Shown here piece by piece: positions 26,744 through 34,869 of a stretch of DNA of 64,000 nucleotides. The notes beneath the pieces are model-generated. The model made no database searches. It had not been told where the DNA came from and saw only the letters and a list, made by a program, of their open reading frames with translations. Source of the stretch: Gaiellasilicea sp963829845 (lineage in GTDB: Bacteria; Actinomycetota; Thermoleophilia; Gaiellales; Gaiellaceae); assembly GCA_963829845.1 (NCBI GenBank), contig CAWHKD010000022.1, positions 1 to 64,000 of the forward strand. The letters are read 5' to 3'. The position numbers and the translations under genes were made by a program. Position 1 is the stretch's first letter, and every line of letters begins with the position of its first letter.

Positions 26744-27960
26744 GCGCTCGCTTTCTCTGCGGCGGCCCGGCCTGCCCGCCGTCCGAATACGACACATTCC
26801 AGGAGAGAATTACCCATCATGCGGTTCCGCCCGTGGGTTCCGCCGGCGATCTCGCCGCAGGCGAAGAGACCTTCGAGCGTGCTCTGGGCGTCCGTGTCGA
26901 TCGTCAGGCCGCCATTCTGGTAGTGGAGCACGGGGTACGTGAGGATCGGCTGCTCCAGCGGGTCGATCCCCGCGCCGCGGTACCGGCGGAGCATGTACGG
27001 GAGGGAAATCTCGGCGTCGTCCTGCGCGATCCGTGTCGTGTCGAGGTAGACGGCCGGGCGGCCGTCCTCGGTCTCGACGCCCTTGCCCTTCTCGACCTCG
27101 TCGAAGATCGCCTGGCTGACGACATCGCGCGGGCCGAGCGAGTCGGTGAACTCCTCGCCGTCCGCGTTCAGGAGCACCGCGCCGTAGGCTCGCGTCGTCT
27201 CGGGGATCGAGTAGCCCTGCATCGTCTCGGGCCACGCGCCCCCGTTCGGGTGGTACTGGAGCTCGTCGAGGTCGCGAGCCTTCGCGCCCAGCGCGAGCGC
27301 CATCCGCGTCACCTCGCCCGTCGCGTTCGGGTGGTTCGTCGAGAGCTCGCCCCGCTCCTGCGCGATCTTGAAGCAGCGGCCCCCGGCGGCGAGCACGACC
27401 GTGGCCGCGTCGAGCTCGTGCTCGCCGCAGGTCGCGCGCCAGCCGTTATCGCCTGGTTCGATCGCCGACAGGGGGCTGTTCGCGAACAGGGTTCCGCTAC
27501 CCGATTCGAACGCGTCACGAAGCGACTTCGTGATCGCATGCCCGGTCCGGTCTCCCACCTGAAGCAGCCGCTTCGCGGACGCGCCGCCGCAGCGGGCGAG
27601 CCGGTAACCGCCACGATCGCCCGAAGGGCGACCATTGACAGAGTCCCGCGTGAACTCGACGCCTAACTCCTCGAGCCAGTGGATCGCACTCCGGGCGTCG
27701 CCGGTGAGGATCTCGACCAGGCGCATGTCGGCGCTCTCGTGCGAGCTCTTGAAGATGTCTGCGGCGTGCTGCTCGGGCGAGTCGTCGTCTCCGAACGACG
27801 CCTGGATGCCGCCCTGCGCCTTGGCCGAGTTGCAGGCCTGGATCGAGCCCTTCGTCGCCAGCCCGACGCGGGCGCCGGCGCGCTCGGCCGAGACGGCCGC
27901 AGCGAGCCCGGAGGCGCCGCTCCCGACCACGAGCACGTCGAAAGATGTGCGCTGCGTCAC
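26740..27960 (-). CDS. Fumarate reductase/succinate dehydrogenase-type flavoprotein
   Basis: 406 residues with the FAD_binding_2 fold: FDVLVVGSGASGLAAAVSAE (dinucleotide loop), SAKAQGGIQASFG (flavin-binding SxxxQGG), HPNATGEVTRMALALGAKAR, DLDELQYHPNGG, TTRAYGAVLLNADGEEF and GLFACGEIAGGTHGRNRMMG. The C-terminal SdhA helical domain is absent, so the protein is short. No SdhB or membrane anchor is encoded nearby, which suggests a soluble fumarate-reductase, TfrA or aspartate-oxidase-like enzyme. First gene of the operon with fumarase, comA-like and HTH_42 genes. Confidence 0.86.
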   Translation of the reverse strand: MTQRTSFDVLVVGSGASGLAAAVSAERAGARVGLATKGSIQACNSAKAQGGIQASFGDDDSPEQHAADIFKSSHESADMRLVEILTGDARSAIHWLEELGVEFTRDSVNGRPSGDRGGYRLARCGGASAKRLLQVGDRTGHAITKSLRDAFESGSGTLFANSPLSAIEPGDNGWRATCGEHELDAATVVLAAGGRCFKIAQERGELSTNHPNATGEVTRMALALGAKARDLDELQYHPNGGAWPETMQGYSIPETTRAYGAVLLNADGEEFTDSLGPRDVVSQAIFDEVEKGKGVETEDGRPAVYLDTTRIAQDDAEISLPYMLRRYRGAGIDPLEQPILTYPVLHYQNGGLTIDTDAQSTLEGLFACGEIAGGTHGRNRMMGNSLLECVVFGRRAGRAAAEKASA

Positions 27961-27981
27961 GGCGTTAGGATACCCGAACTG

Positions 27982-28013
27982 CTAATGCCTTGCATTAGTC
28001 ATTGTTATTAGTC
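27982..28013. promoter_or_regulatory. Inverted repeat and direct repeats before the flavoprotein-fumarase operon
   Basis: CTAATGC-CTT-GCATTAG is a perfect 7-bp inverted repeat at 27982-27998. ATTAGTC occurs twice (27994-28000 and 28007-28013). The block is A+T-rich in a G+C-rich genome and lies 22 bases upstream of the first start codon. It is a strong operator/promoter candidate; the regulator is unknown. Confidence 0.55.
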
Positions 28014-28025
28014 GCCACCACAGGC

Positions 28026-28961
28026 TCACCAAATCGAGCGGATCAAGGCCTCCGCGTCCGCCGGCGTCACCTCGCGCGGGTTCGCCTTCGCGCCCGGGCG
28101 GTCGGCGACCGCCTCCGCCACCTCCGTCGCCGCGTTCTCGGGGATGCCGAGGTCGCGGAGGCGCTCGAAGCCGCCGAGCCGCGCCAGGTCTTCGACGCGA
28201 CCGGCAGGATCGGCCGTCCGCAGCGTGGTACCGAACCGGGCGATCGCCTCGCCGGCCACGGACTCGTTGAAGCGCAGCGCCGGCGGCAGCGTCAGCGCGT
28301 TGAGGGCGCCGTGGGGAGCGCCATAGCGGCCGCCGAGGGCCTGCGCGAGCGCGTGCCCGAGCGCGAGCATCGAGCCGCCGAGCGCGGCTCCGGCATGGCA
28401 GGCGCCGCGCAGGAGCTGCTCGCGCGCCTCCGGGTCGGCGGTCCGCTCCACGACCTGAGGGAGCCAGGTGCCAATCAGCTCGGCGCCGGCGAGGGCGTGG
28501 CGGTCGCTCTCGGGCGTCCGCTCTCGGACGTAGAGCGCCTCGGCGCAGTGTGCGAGCGCGTTCAAGGCCGTGCCGACCGTCTCCGGGATCGGCAGCTCCA
28601 TGGTCAGGTCCGGCTCGTAGACGATCGCGTGCAGGTTCGCGCCCGCGCCCCCGCCCCGCATCCGACGGTCAGGGTCGCGGACGCCGAAGAACGACGTCCA
28701 CTCGGCGCCGGAGTAGGTCGTCGGCACCGAGACGAGCGGCAGCCCGCTCGCCGCCGAGGCTGCTTTGCCCGTGTCGATCGCGCTGCCGCCGCCGATCGCG
28801 ACGATCGTGTCGACGCCCGCCGAGACGTCGATTCGGTGCGACGGCACCTCCTCCCAGCGGTCGGCGGCGTCGAGGACGTCGCGCCAGCGCGGGCTCGCCA
28901 CGACGAGCGGCCGCTCGCCGGCCAATGCGGGCAGCTCTCCGATCCCCCAGCGAACGATCAC
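28026..28961 (-). CDS. Iron-containing alcohol dehydrogenase (maleylacetate reductase-like)
   Basis: 311 residues: TIVAIGGGSAIDTGKAASAA (NAD-binding GGGSxxD), VSVPTTYSGAEWTSFFGV, ALNALAHCAEALYV, ALGHALAQALGGRYGAPHGA (metal-binding GHxxxxxLG and the late histidine). This pattern fits maleylacetate reductases and related Fe-ADHs. At 311 residues it is shorter than the usual 350-380, because the N-terminal dinucleotide domain is abbreviated. GTG 28961 overlaps the LysR stop as GTGA, so the LysR gene is cotranscribed. A role in aromatic or sulfo-aromatic degradation is possible but unproven. Confidence 0.87.
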   Translation of the reverse strand: MIVRWGIGELPALAGERPLVVASPRWRDVLDAADRWEEVPSHRIDVSAGVDTIVAIGGGSAIDTGKAASAASGLPLVSVPTTYSGAEWTSFFGVRDPDRRMRGGGAGANLHAIVYEPDLTMELPIPETVGTALNALAHCAEALYVRERTPESDRHALAGAELIGTWLPQVVERTADPEAREQLLRGACHAGAALGGSMLALGHALAQALGGRYGAPHGALNALTLPPALRFNESVAGEAIARFGTTLRTADPAGRVEDLARLGGFERLRDLGIPENAATEVAEAVADRPGAKANPREVTPADAEALIRSIW

Positions 28962-29854
28962 CCCGCGAGCTTGGTGCGCGCGAATTCGACGAACGCGTCC
29001 GCAGCTCGCGTCGCCGTGCGGCCGGACGCGCGCGCGAGCGAGATCTCCCGTCTCGCATCGAGCCCTTCGACCCTGGCGGCGGTGAGCGATCCTGCCGCCA
29101 GCTCCGGCTCGACGGCCGACCGCGAGATGAACGTGACGCCGTAGCCCGCCTGCACTGCACTGCGAACCGACTCCTGCAACCCGAGCTCGAGCCTCACGTC
29201 GAGGTCGCGCAAGCGCGTCCCGGCCGAGCGCAGCTCGTCCTCGACGATCTGACGCACACCGGCGCCTTCCTGCATCACGATCAGGTTCTCGCCGCGCAGC
29301 TCCTCGAGCGAGATCGTCCTGCCGGCGAAGGCATGCCCGGGCGGACACGCGAGGATGACCTCGTCGTCGAAGAACGGCTCGAAGGCGACCGCGCGGTGGC
29401 GGCGGGCGGCACCGACGATCCCGAGCTCGAGCTCGCGCGCGGCAACGCGCTCCACCACCGCCTGCGTGTCGGCGACGGTGAGCACGATCCGCACGCCCGG
29501 ATGCTCACGCTGGAACTCGCACAGGAGCAGCGGCACCACGATCGCGGCAGGGCCGGTGGAGGCGCCGATCTGCAGCTCGCCCGAGAGCTCGCCCTCGCCC
29601 TCGCCGGCGATCTCGTCGAGGATCTGACCCTCGAGCGTGAGCAGCCGCTGCGCGCCTCGGTAGAGCCGCAGCCCGGCCTCGGTCGGCTCGACGCGGCGGC
29701 CGGAGCGGTCGAGCAACTGCGTCCCGAGCCGCTTCTCGAGCGCCCGCACCTGAAGGGAAACGGCCGGCTGGGTGACACCGAGACGCTCGGCCGCCTGCGA
29801 GAAGCTGCGCCGCTCGACGACGGCGCAGAACGCGGCGAGCTGACGCGTGTCCAT
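28958..29854 (-). CDS. LysR-family transcriptional regulator
   Basis: 298 residues. The N-terminal HTH is MDTRQLAAFCAVVERRSFSQ, ERLGVTQPAVSLQVRALEKR. The effector domain is LQIGASTGPAAIVVPLLLCE, LELGIVGAARRHRAVAFEPF, VQAGYGVTFISRSAVEPELA. It is unusual that it lies in the same orientation as the Fe-ADH it overlaps, and not divergent from it. Its own start codon overlaps a LysR-type dyad, so autorepression is likely. The effector is unknown. Confidence 0.92.
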   Translation of the reverse strand: MDTRQLAAFCAVVERRSFSQAAERLGVTQPAVSLQVRALEKRLGTQLLDRSGRRVEPTEAGLRLYRGAQRLLTLEGQILDEIAGEGEGELSGELQIGASTGPAAIVVPLLLCEFQREHPGVRIVLTVADTQAVVERVAARELELGIVGAARRHRAVAFEPFFDDEVILACPPGHAFAGRTISLEELRGENLIVMQEGAGVRQIVEDELRSAGTRLRDLDVRLELGLQESVRSAVQAGYGVTFISRSAVEPELAAGSLTAARVEGLDARREISLARASGRTATRAADAFVEFARTKLAG

Positions 29855-29867
29855 AAGAAGATCTTAT
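29853..29867. promoter_or_regulatory. LysR-type dyad overlapping the LysR start codon
   Basis: ATAAGAAGATCTTAT contains T-N11-A (TAAGAAGATCTTA) with an inner AAGATCTT palindrome. It covers the LysR start codon (29852-29854) and lies 12 bases before the divergent DUF354 start. LysR regulators bind such T-N11-A dyads; control of both directions is inferred. Confidence 0.55.
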
Positions 29868-29879
29868 AGTGTCGCTGCG

Positions 29880-30881
29880 ATGCGGGTCTGGATCGACATC
29901 ACGAATTCGCCCCACGTCCTCTTCTTCCAACCCTTGATCCGCTTGCTCGAGCAGGACGGGCACGAGGTCGAGGTGACGGCGCGCGACTTCGCCCAGACGC
30001 TGGACCTGCTCGAGCTGCACGGGATCGCGCACCGCGTCGTCGGGCCTGGCCACGGCGGCGGCGGCAAGCTCGGCAAGGCGCGCGCAATGGCCGGGAGGCT
30101 GCCGCGCCTGCGCAGGTTCGCGAAACGAGGCCGCTTCGACCTCGTGCTCGCGCACGGTTCGCACGAGGCGATGCTCACCGCCCGTAGCCTCGGGATCCCC
30201 GGCGCTACCTCGCACGACTACGAGTTCGCGACGCTGCAGCACCAACTCGGGCTGCGGGCCGCGAGGCGCGTCGTCTTCCCGGAAACGATCCCAGCCGAGC
30301 GGCTAGTCCGATTCGGGGTGCGGCCGCCGAAGCTCGTCCGGTACCCGGGCCTGGAGGAGGAGTACTACCTCGCCGACTTCGAGCCCGACCGGAGTGTCCT
30401 GGAGGGGATCGACCCGGAGCGCGTGCTCGCGGTCGTCCGGACGCCTCCCGAGCTCGCGCTGTACCACCGGCACGGCAACCCGGTCTTCGCGGACGTGCTC
30501 GAGCGGCTCGGCCGCGACGAGTCTGTGCACGCGGTCGTGCTACCGCGCACCGCCGAGCAACGAGCGGCGATTCGCGGGCTCGGGCTCCCCTCGCTGCACA
30601 TCCCGGAGCACGCCGTCGACGCGCAGAGCCTCGTCGCGCTCGCCGACCTCGTCGTCTCGGCCGGGGGGACGATGAACCGGGAGGCGGCCGCGCTGGGAAC
30701 GCCCGTCTACACGACGTTCGCCGGCCGGCTCGGCGGTGTCGACGAGCAGCTGATGCGCGAGGGGCGGCTGCGGCCATTGGCGACGCCCAACGAGCTCGAG
30801 CTGCGCAAGCGCCAGCCGCGCGGGCACGAGCGTGTCCGCCGCGACCCGCGCCTCCTGCTCGACCTCCTGCTCTCGGGCTGA
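29880..30881 (+). CDS. DUF354 glycosyltransferase-like protein
   Basis: 333 residues. It shows the archaeal/bacterial DUF354 pattern: MRVWIDITNSPHVLFFQPLI, HEVEVTARDFAQTLDLLELH, LAHGSHEAMLTARSLGIPGA, LADLVVSAGGTMNREAAALG. The fold resembles GT-B glycosyltransferases (UDP-GlcNAc 2-epimerase-like), and members are often near surface-polysaccharide genes. ATG 29880. It ends in a terminator hairpin shared with the convergent phosphatase fusion. Confidence 0.85.
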   Translation: MRVWIDITNSPHVLFFQPLIRLLEQDGHEVEVTARDFAQTLDLLELHGIAHRVVGPGHGGGGKLGKARAMAGRLPRLRRFAKRGRFDLVLAHGSHEAMLTARSLGIPGATSHDYEFATLQHQLGLRAARRVVFPETIPAERLVRFGVRPPKLVRYPGLEEEYYLADFEPDRSVLEGIDPERVLAVVRTPPELALYHRHGNPVFADVLERLGRDESVHAVVLPRTAEQRAAIRGLGLPSLHIPEHAVDAQSLVALADLVVSAGGTMNREAAALGTPVYTTFAGRLGGVDEQLMREGRLRPLATPNELELRKRQPRGHERVRRDPRLLLDLLLSG

Positions 30882-30906
30882 GGGCCGGCCCGGGAGGCCG
30901 GCCCTC
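30880..30906. terminator. Bidirectional hairpin terminator between convergent genes
   Basis: GAGGGCCGGCC, loop CGGGA, GGCCGGCCCTC gives a perfect 11-bp stem with a 5-base loop. It is positioned from the last base of the DUF354 stop region to 14 bases from the stop of the minus-strand phosphatase fusion. It can stop transcription from both sides. Confidence 0.8.
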
Positions 30907-30919
30907 GTCCCGAGCACTC

Positions 30920-33900
30920 CTACTGCTTGACGAGCCGCCCGTCGACGACGGGCGCCACCGGCGAACGCGCGCCGATGTAATCGATCACGATTTGCATCAG
31001 GTCGTCGCCAGGCTGGAGGACGTTCGTGCCGCCGGCGAGGACGGTGTAACCGTCGCCGCCGCCGTACATGAAGTCGTTCGTCACCAGCCTGACGGTGTCA
31101 GTCGGCCCGATCGGCGTCTGCGGGCCGCTCGGCCCGCTGGGCGTCTTCCACATGCCTGTCACGACCGGGCTGGTGCCGTTGCACGTGAACGTCGCCTTCA
31201 GTCCGGACACCTGCGGGAACCGGCCCGTGGCGATGTTCGGGTTGCAGACCGGCGAGAACCCGTTCAAGAACGCCTGCTGCAGCTGCGCTCCCGTCAGGGT
31301 CAGGATCGTCGTCCGGTTGCCGAACGGCAGGACGGCGAAGACCTCGCCCCAGGTGATCTCTCCGGGCTGCTCGTTCGCGCTCGGAGGCGTCATCAGGAGG
31401 TCCTGCCGGAGCCCGCCGGAGTTGGTCAGCGCCGCGTCGATGCCCGGGTACTTCTCGCGCATCGCGTCAGCGACCATGTTCCCCATCGCCGACTCCTCCA
31501 GGCGCGTGGGCGAGCGGCGAATGTCGATCGCCTGCCGCCCGATCACCTGGTTGCGGAGCACGGCCGTCTTGGCGTTGGCATCGTCGACGATCGCCTGGAC
31601 GTCCGCCCGCGGGGCAACGCCGAGGGTCTTGGCGACGCGGGTCGCCCCGCCCGCCCAGGCGACGTCACCGCCCTTCACCAGCAGCTGCAGAGCCGAGTAC
31701 GTCGCGCCGGCGTTGATGCCCTCGGTGATCAGGATGTTCCCGCGCATCAGGTTCGAGACGCGGTGCGTGTGACCGACGATCATGGCGTCGACGGTCGTGT
31801 CCTGGAGCTCGTCCGCGATGCCCATGATCGGTCCCTCCCACGCCGCGCCGGGCGTATTCCCGATCGGGTTCTGGCCGCGGGATGTGCCCTCGTGGATGAC
31901 GACGACCTGGACGCGGACGCCGTGGGCGCGGAGCCGTTCCGACTCCGCCTCGATCCTCGGCCCCTCGTCGAGGAACTTCAGCCCGGCCGTCGCACCGGCC
32001 GACACGAGCTCGGGCGTGCTCTCGAGCGCAGCACCGATGACGCCGACCTTGACGCCGTTCACGGTGAACACGACCGAGGGCGTGACCCAGGGTGGAAGCT
32101 GCCCCGTCACCGCGTCGACGATGTTCGTCGCCAGGAACGGAAAGTTCGCCCGTGCCTGATGCTGCAGCAGCCGGGCGACGCCGAAGTCGAACTCGTGGTT
32201 GCCGTAGGACGTGGCGTCCAGGCCCCACGCGTTCTCGACGTCGATCGCCGGCATGTCCTGCAGCAAAGCCGAGTTCGGCGGGGAGGCGCCCACGTTGTCG
32301 CCCGCCGCCAGGATGAGGCCGGGGCCTGGCAGCAGGCCGCCGGTGCCGTGCGGACCCGCCCCGATCTCCTCGTCGAACATCGTCGCGAGGAAGGAGGCGC
32401 CGCCGACCGGCTGTGCGATCCCGTCGAAGGTGAGCGTGGTCGGATCGAGTTGGCCGTGGAAGTCGTTCAGGCCGACGATCGACACCGCCTTGTAGCTGTG
32501 GCCGCCATGGACCGCGTCGAGGAGGACGCGCCCCTGGCTGTGCTGCGGTTCGGGGATCCCGAGCAGGAACGCGAGCGTCGGCGCGAGGTCGATGGTCTTC
32601 GCCGTCACCTGGCCTTTCGCGATCCCCTCGCCCCCCGCGATGAACGTCGCCCGCATGTTGATGTTGGCGGCCAGGTTCTGGATGTCCGGTACGTACCCGT
32701 GCTGGCCGAAGAAGTGCGACGGCGCGACCAGCGTGCCCGGCGTCTCCGCGTCGTACTGGTACGGCGGATACGAGAACACGACGAGGTCGCCCGTGCGCGT
32801 CGGATGGGCCATGTCCGTGGTGGTGCCCGGGCCGTTCGGGATGTAGCGGGCCTCCGCCTTCGTGAAGGCGCGGTCGATCATCTTCCAGCCCTCCGGCTTG
32901 CCATCGCCGGTCCAGTCGTTCGGGTCGGTCAGCGCGAGGTAGGTCGTCTTGATCGCGGCGACCGTGCTCGCCACGTCGGCCGCGGCCACCTGCTGGAGGC
33001 CGCCACCCGCCGGATCACGTCCAGCCACATTGAGATAGATCTGCAGCGCGCCGCCCGCCCAGCAGGCCTTGGCCTTGCCGATCGTCTCGCCGGTGGCGGG
33101 GCGGCAGTTGGACGTCTGCGGTCGCGAGAGCAGGCCCATGTCGACCAGCGGCTGGCTCGCGTCGATCGCGAGGAACTGCGGTGCGAACCCATGGTCGGAC
33201 GCGACGAAGGTCGTCGGGTCCCTGCCCATCAGGTGGCGCGCGCGGGTGAGGACCTCATCGGCCTCCTGGTACGCCGTCTGGATGAACTTCTCGCGTGCCG
33301 CAACCCGGCCGTCCTTGACGCGGTTGAGGTCGACGTCGTCGTAGGCCGGATTCGGCGCCCCGTTCGGCAGCTTCGGTGAGACGAGCCCGAGGAACTGATG
33401 CTGGAACTCGTCCGTGGTCGGCATTCCGGCGAGGAGCAGGTCCGGGTCATACGTCTTCACGACGTACTCGAGCATCGGCAGGTGACCGGTCTTCCAGTAC
33501 AGCCCCTGCTCGACGTACGTCTCCTCCGAGACGATGCCGGCCTCGAGAACCGCGAAGTCCGCCGCCGTGGACGTTGGGAACTTCTGGGCGAGGAACTCGG
33601 CGAAGTCGCCGGTGAACCCCGGCTCGCCGGGCCACGAGGGCCAGCTCGCGATCGCGCGGCTGACCGAGGTGTGGAAGAGGCGGACGCGGGATAGATCGGG
33701 CGTCAGCTCCTCGACCCTGATCAGCATGCCGGCGGTGAGCCCGTTCAACGCGCCGCCCTGGATCACGACCTTGACGTCGGCCCACTCACCTTTGCGGAGG
33801 ATGCCGACGGCGTCGGCAGCGCTCTTTGTCCGCGAGAACAGGACCTTGTCGTAGTTGGTCCTGCCGTCGTTCGTGCTGTCGAAGATCCAGGCGTTCAGCC

Positions 33901-34666
33901 CGTACTTGTCGACGCCGAAGTCGAGCACACGCAGGCGCATCTCCCTGGCGGGGCTGAAGGTCGCCGGCAGCGCGCCGGTCCAGCCCGTCGCCGGGGTCGG
34001 AGCAGCGCCCGGGAACGGCGCCTGCCCGGCGTACCCAGCCGGATGGTCGAACTGGAGCCCGAACGCAGTGATGAAGGGGACGTCGTCGAAGAGCACGTCG
34101 CCGGACGTGCCGATGAAGTTGGTCGCGACGCCGCGGCCCGAGAGGAACGAGCGGAAGTCGATCGTCGGGCCCTGGATCGAGGCGTTGCGGCCGCCGGCCC
34201 ACTCAACCTGGGCGACCTTGAGACCGCCCCGTTCCGCCGCCTGGGCGATTGACTCCGCCTGCAGCACATTGGCGTCGAACGACCCGGTGCGGTTGGAGAA
34301 GGGCTGGCCATTGATGTGAAAGGTGTTGTTCGTCGAGCCGTGGACGCCGGGCCAGGCGCCAGTGGCAAGGCTGTACCAGCCGGCCCCCGTGTTCGGCGGC
34401 GCCTGGGTCAGGAGCCCGTTGCCCGTCGCGACGGCGCCCTTCTTGAGAAAGGACGACATCGTCGGCAGCAGGCCGTGGGCGGCGTATCGCGCCACGATGT
34501 CCTGCCGGAGGCCGTCCGCTGCGAAGAAGACGGCAGTCTCGGTCTCGGGCTTGTCTGCGGCCGTCGACGCGGCCGTCGGCTTGCCTGCCGCCGGCCCGAC
34601 GAGGACGAGCAGCACGGCGAGCGCGCCCAAGAGCGCGATTGAGCGGAATCGAACGGGTGTAGTCAC
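30920..34666 (-). CDS. Secreted phosphodiesterase (NPP/alkaline-phosphatase fold) fused to 5'-nucleotidase
   Basis: 1248 residues with a signal peptide (SIALLGALAVLLVLVGPAAG). Domain 1 (about 45-725) is a nucleotide pyrophosphatase/phosphodiesterase-type alkaline-phosphatase superfamily module: FAADG with metal Asp51, nucleophile candidate T93 in PPNTGAGW, LAGMPTTDEFQHQF, VASDHGFAP, PSHFFGQHG. Domain 2 (about 728-1248) is a UshA-type 5'-nucleotidase: GLNDFHGQL, AAGDNVGASPP, YGNHEFDFG, VIHEG, IVGHTHR, NSGGLRQDLL, NDFMYGGGDGY. The first domain would release nucleotides and the second would dephosphorylate them outside the cell. ATG 34666. It diverges from a PhoX-like phosphatase gene, which points to phosphate scavenging. 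Confidence 0.9.
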   Translation of the reverse strand: MTTPVRFRSIALLGALAVLLVLVGPAAGKPTAASTAADKPETETAVFFAADGLRQDIVARYAAHGLLPTMSSFLKKGAVATGNGLLTQAPPNTGAGWYSLATGAWPGVHGSTNNTFHINGQPFSNRTGSFDANVLQAESIAQAAERGGLKVAQVEWAGGRNASIQGPTIDFRSFLSGRGVATNFIGTSGDVLFDDVPFITAFGLQFDHPAGYAGQAPFPGAAPTPATGWTGALPATFSPAREMRLRVLDFGVDKYGLNAWIFDSTNDGRTNYDKVLFSRTKSAADAVGILRKGEWADVKVVIQGGALNGLTAGMLIRVEELTPDLSRVRLFHTSVSRAIASWPSWPGEPGFTGDFAEFLAQKFPTSTAADFAVLEAGIVSEETYVEQGLYWKTGHLPMLEYVVKTYDPDLLLAGMPTTDEFQHQFLGLVSPKLPNGAPNPAYDDVDLNRVKDGRVAAREKFIQTAYQEADEVLTRARHLMGRDPTTFVASDHGFAPQFLAIDASQPLVDMGLLSRPQTSNCRPATGETIGKAKACWAGGALQIYLNVAGRDPAGGGLQQVAAADVASTVAAIKTTYLALTDPNDWTGDGKPEGWKMIDRAFTKAEARYIPNGPGTTTDMAHPTRTGDLVVFSYPPYQYDAETPGTLVAPSHFFGQHGYVPDIQNLAANINMRATFIAGGEGIAKGQVTAKTIDLAPTLAFLLGIPEPQHSQGRVLLDAVHGGHSYKAVSIVGLNDFHGQLDPTTLTFDGIAQPVGGASFLATMFDEEIGAGPHGTGGLLPGPGLILAAGDNVGASPPNSALLQDMPAIDVENAWGLDATSYGNHEFDFGVARLLQHQARANFPFLATNIVDAVTGQLPPWVTPSVVFTVNGVKVGVIGAALESTPELVSAGATAGLKFLDEGPRIEAESERLRAHGVRVQVVVIHEGTSRGQNPIGNTPGAAWEGPIMGIADELQDTTVDAMIVGHTHRVSNLMRGNILITEGINAGATYSALQLLVKGGDVAWAGGATRVAKTLGVAPRADVQAIVDDANAKTAVLRNQVIGRQAIDIRRSPTRLEESAMGNMVADAMREKYPGIDAALTNSGGLRQDLLMTPPSANEQPGEITWGEVFAVLPFGNRTTILTLTGAQLQQAFLNGFSPVCNPNIATGRFPQVSGLKATFTCNGTSPVVTGMWKTPSGPSGPQTPIGPTDTVRLVTNDFMYGGGDGYTVLAGGTNVLQPGDDLMQIVIDYIGARSPVAPVVDGRLVKQ

Positions 34667-34869
34667 TCCGTACCTCCCCGGGTACTTGAGCTCGGTGGTT
34701 CAGGATGGCTGAACTCCCCTGTCGCGACGGGCAGCACCCGCGCGGGAGGACCATACCCCGGTCGAACACCGAAGAAAACCGCCCGTCCGCGGACGACTGG
34801 TTCAGTTTCGCGTCACGTGGTAGGACTCCACTGAACGTTCACTTCGGGGGAGAAAAGGGGGAACTGCGG
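34667..34869. promoter_or_regulatory. Divergent phosphatase promoter region with GTTCAG dyads
   Basis: 203 bases between two secreted phosphatase genes. A 6-bp inverted repeat GTTCAG-GATGG-CTGAAC lies at 34698-34714. Further half-sites (GGTTCAG near 34800 and CTGAACGTTCACT near 34831-34843) occur before the PhoX gene. They resemble GTTCA-type PHO boxes of actinobacterial PhoP, but no clean direct-repeat pair is present. No small gene is visible. Confidence 0.4.

Noticed and set aside
30992..33379. 795-residue open frame antisense to the phosphatase fusion
   Set aside because: Low-complexity DRRV-type sequence, no start signal, and the opposite strand encodes two well-supported catalytic domains.
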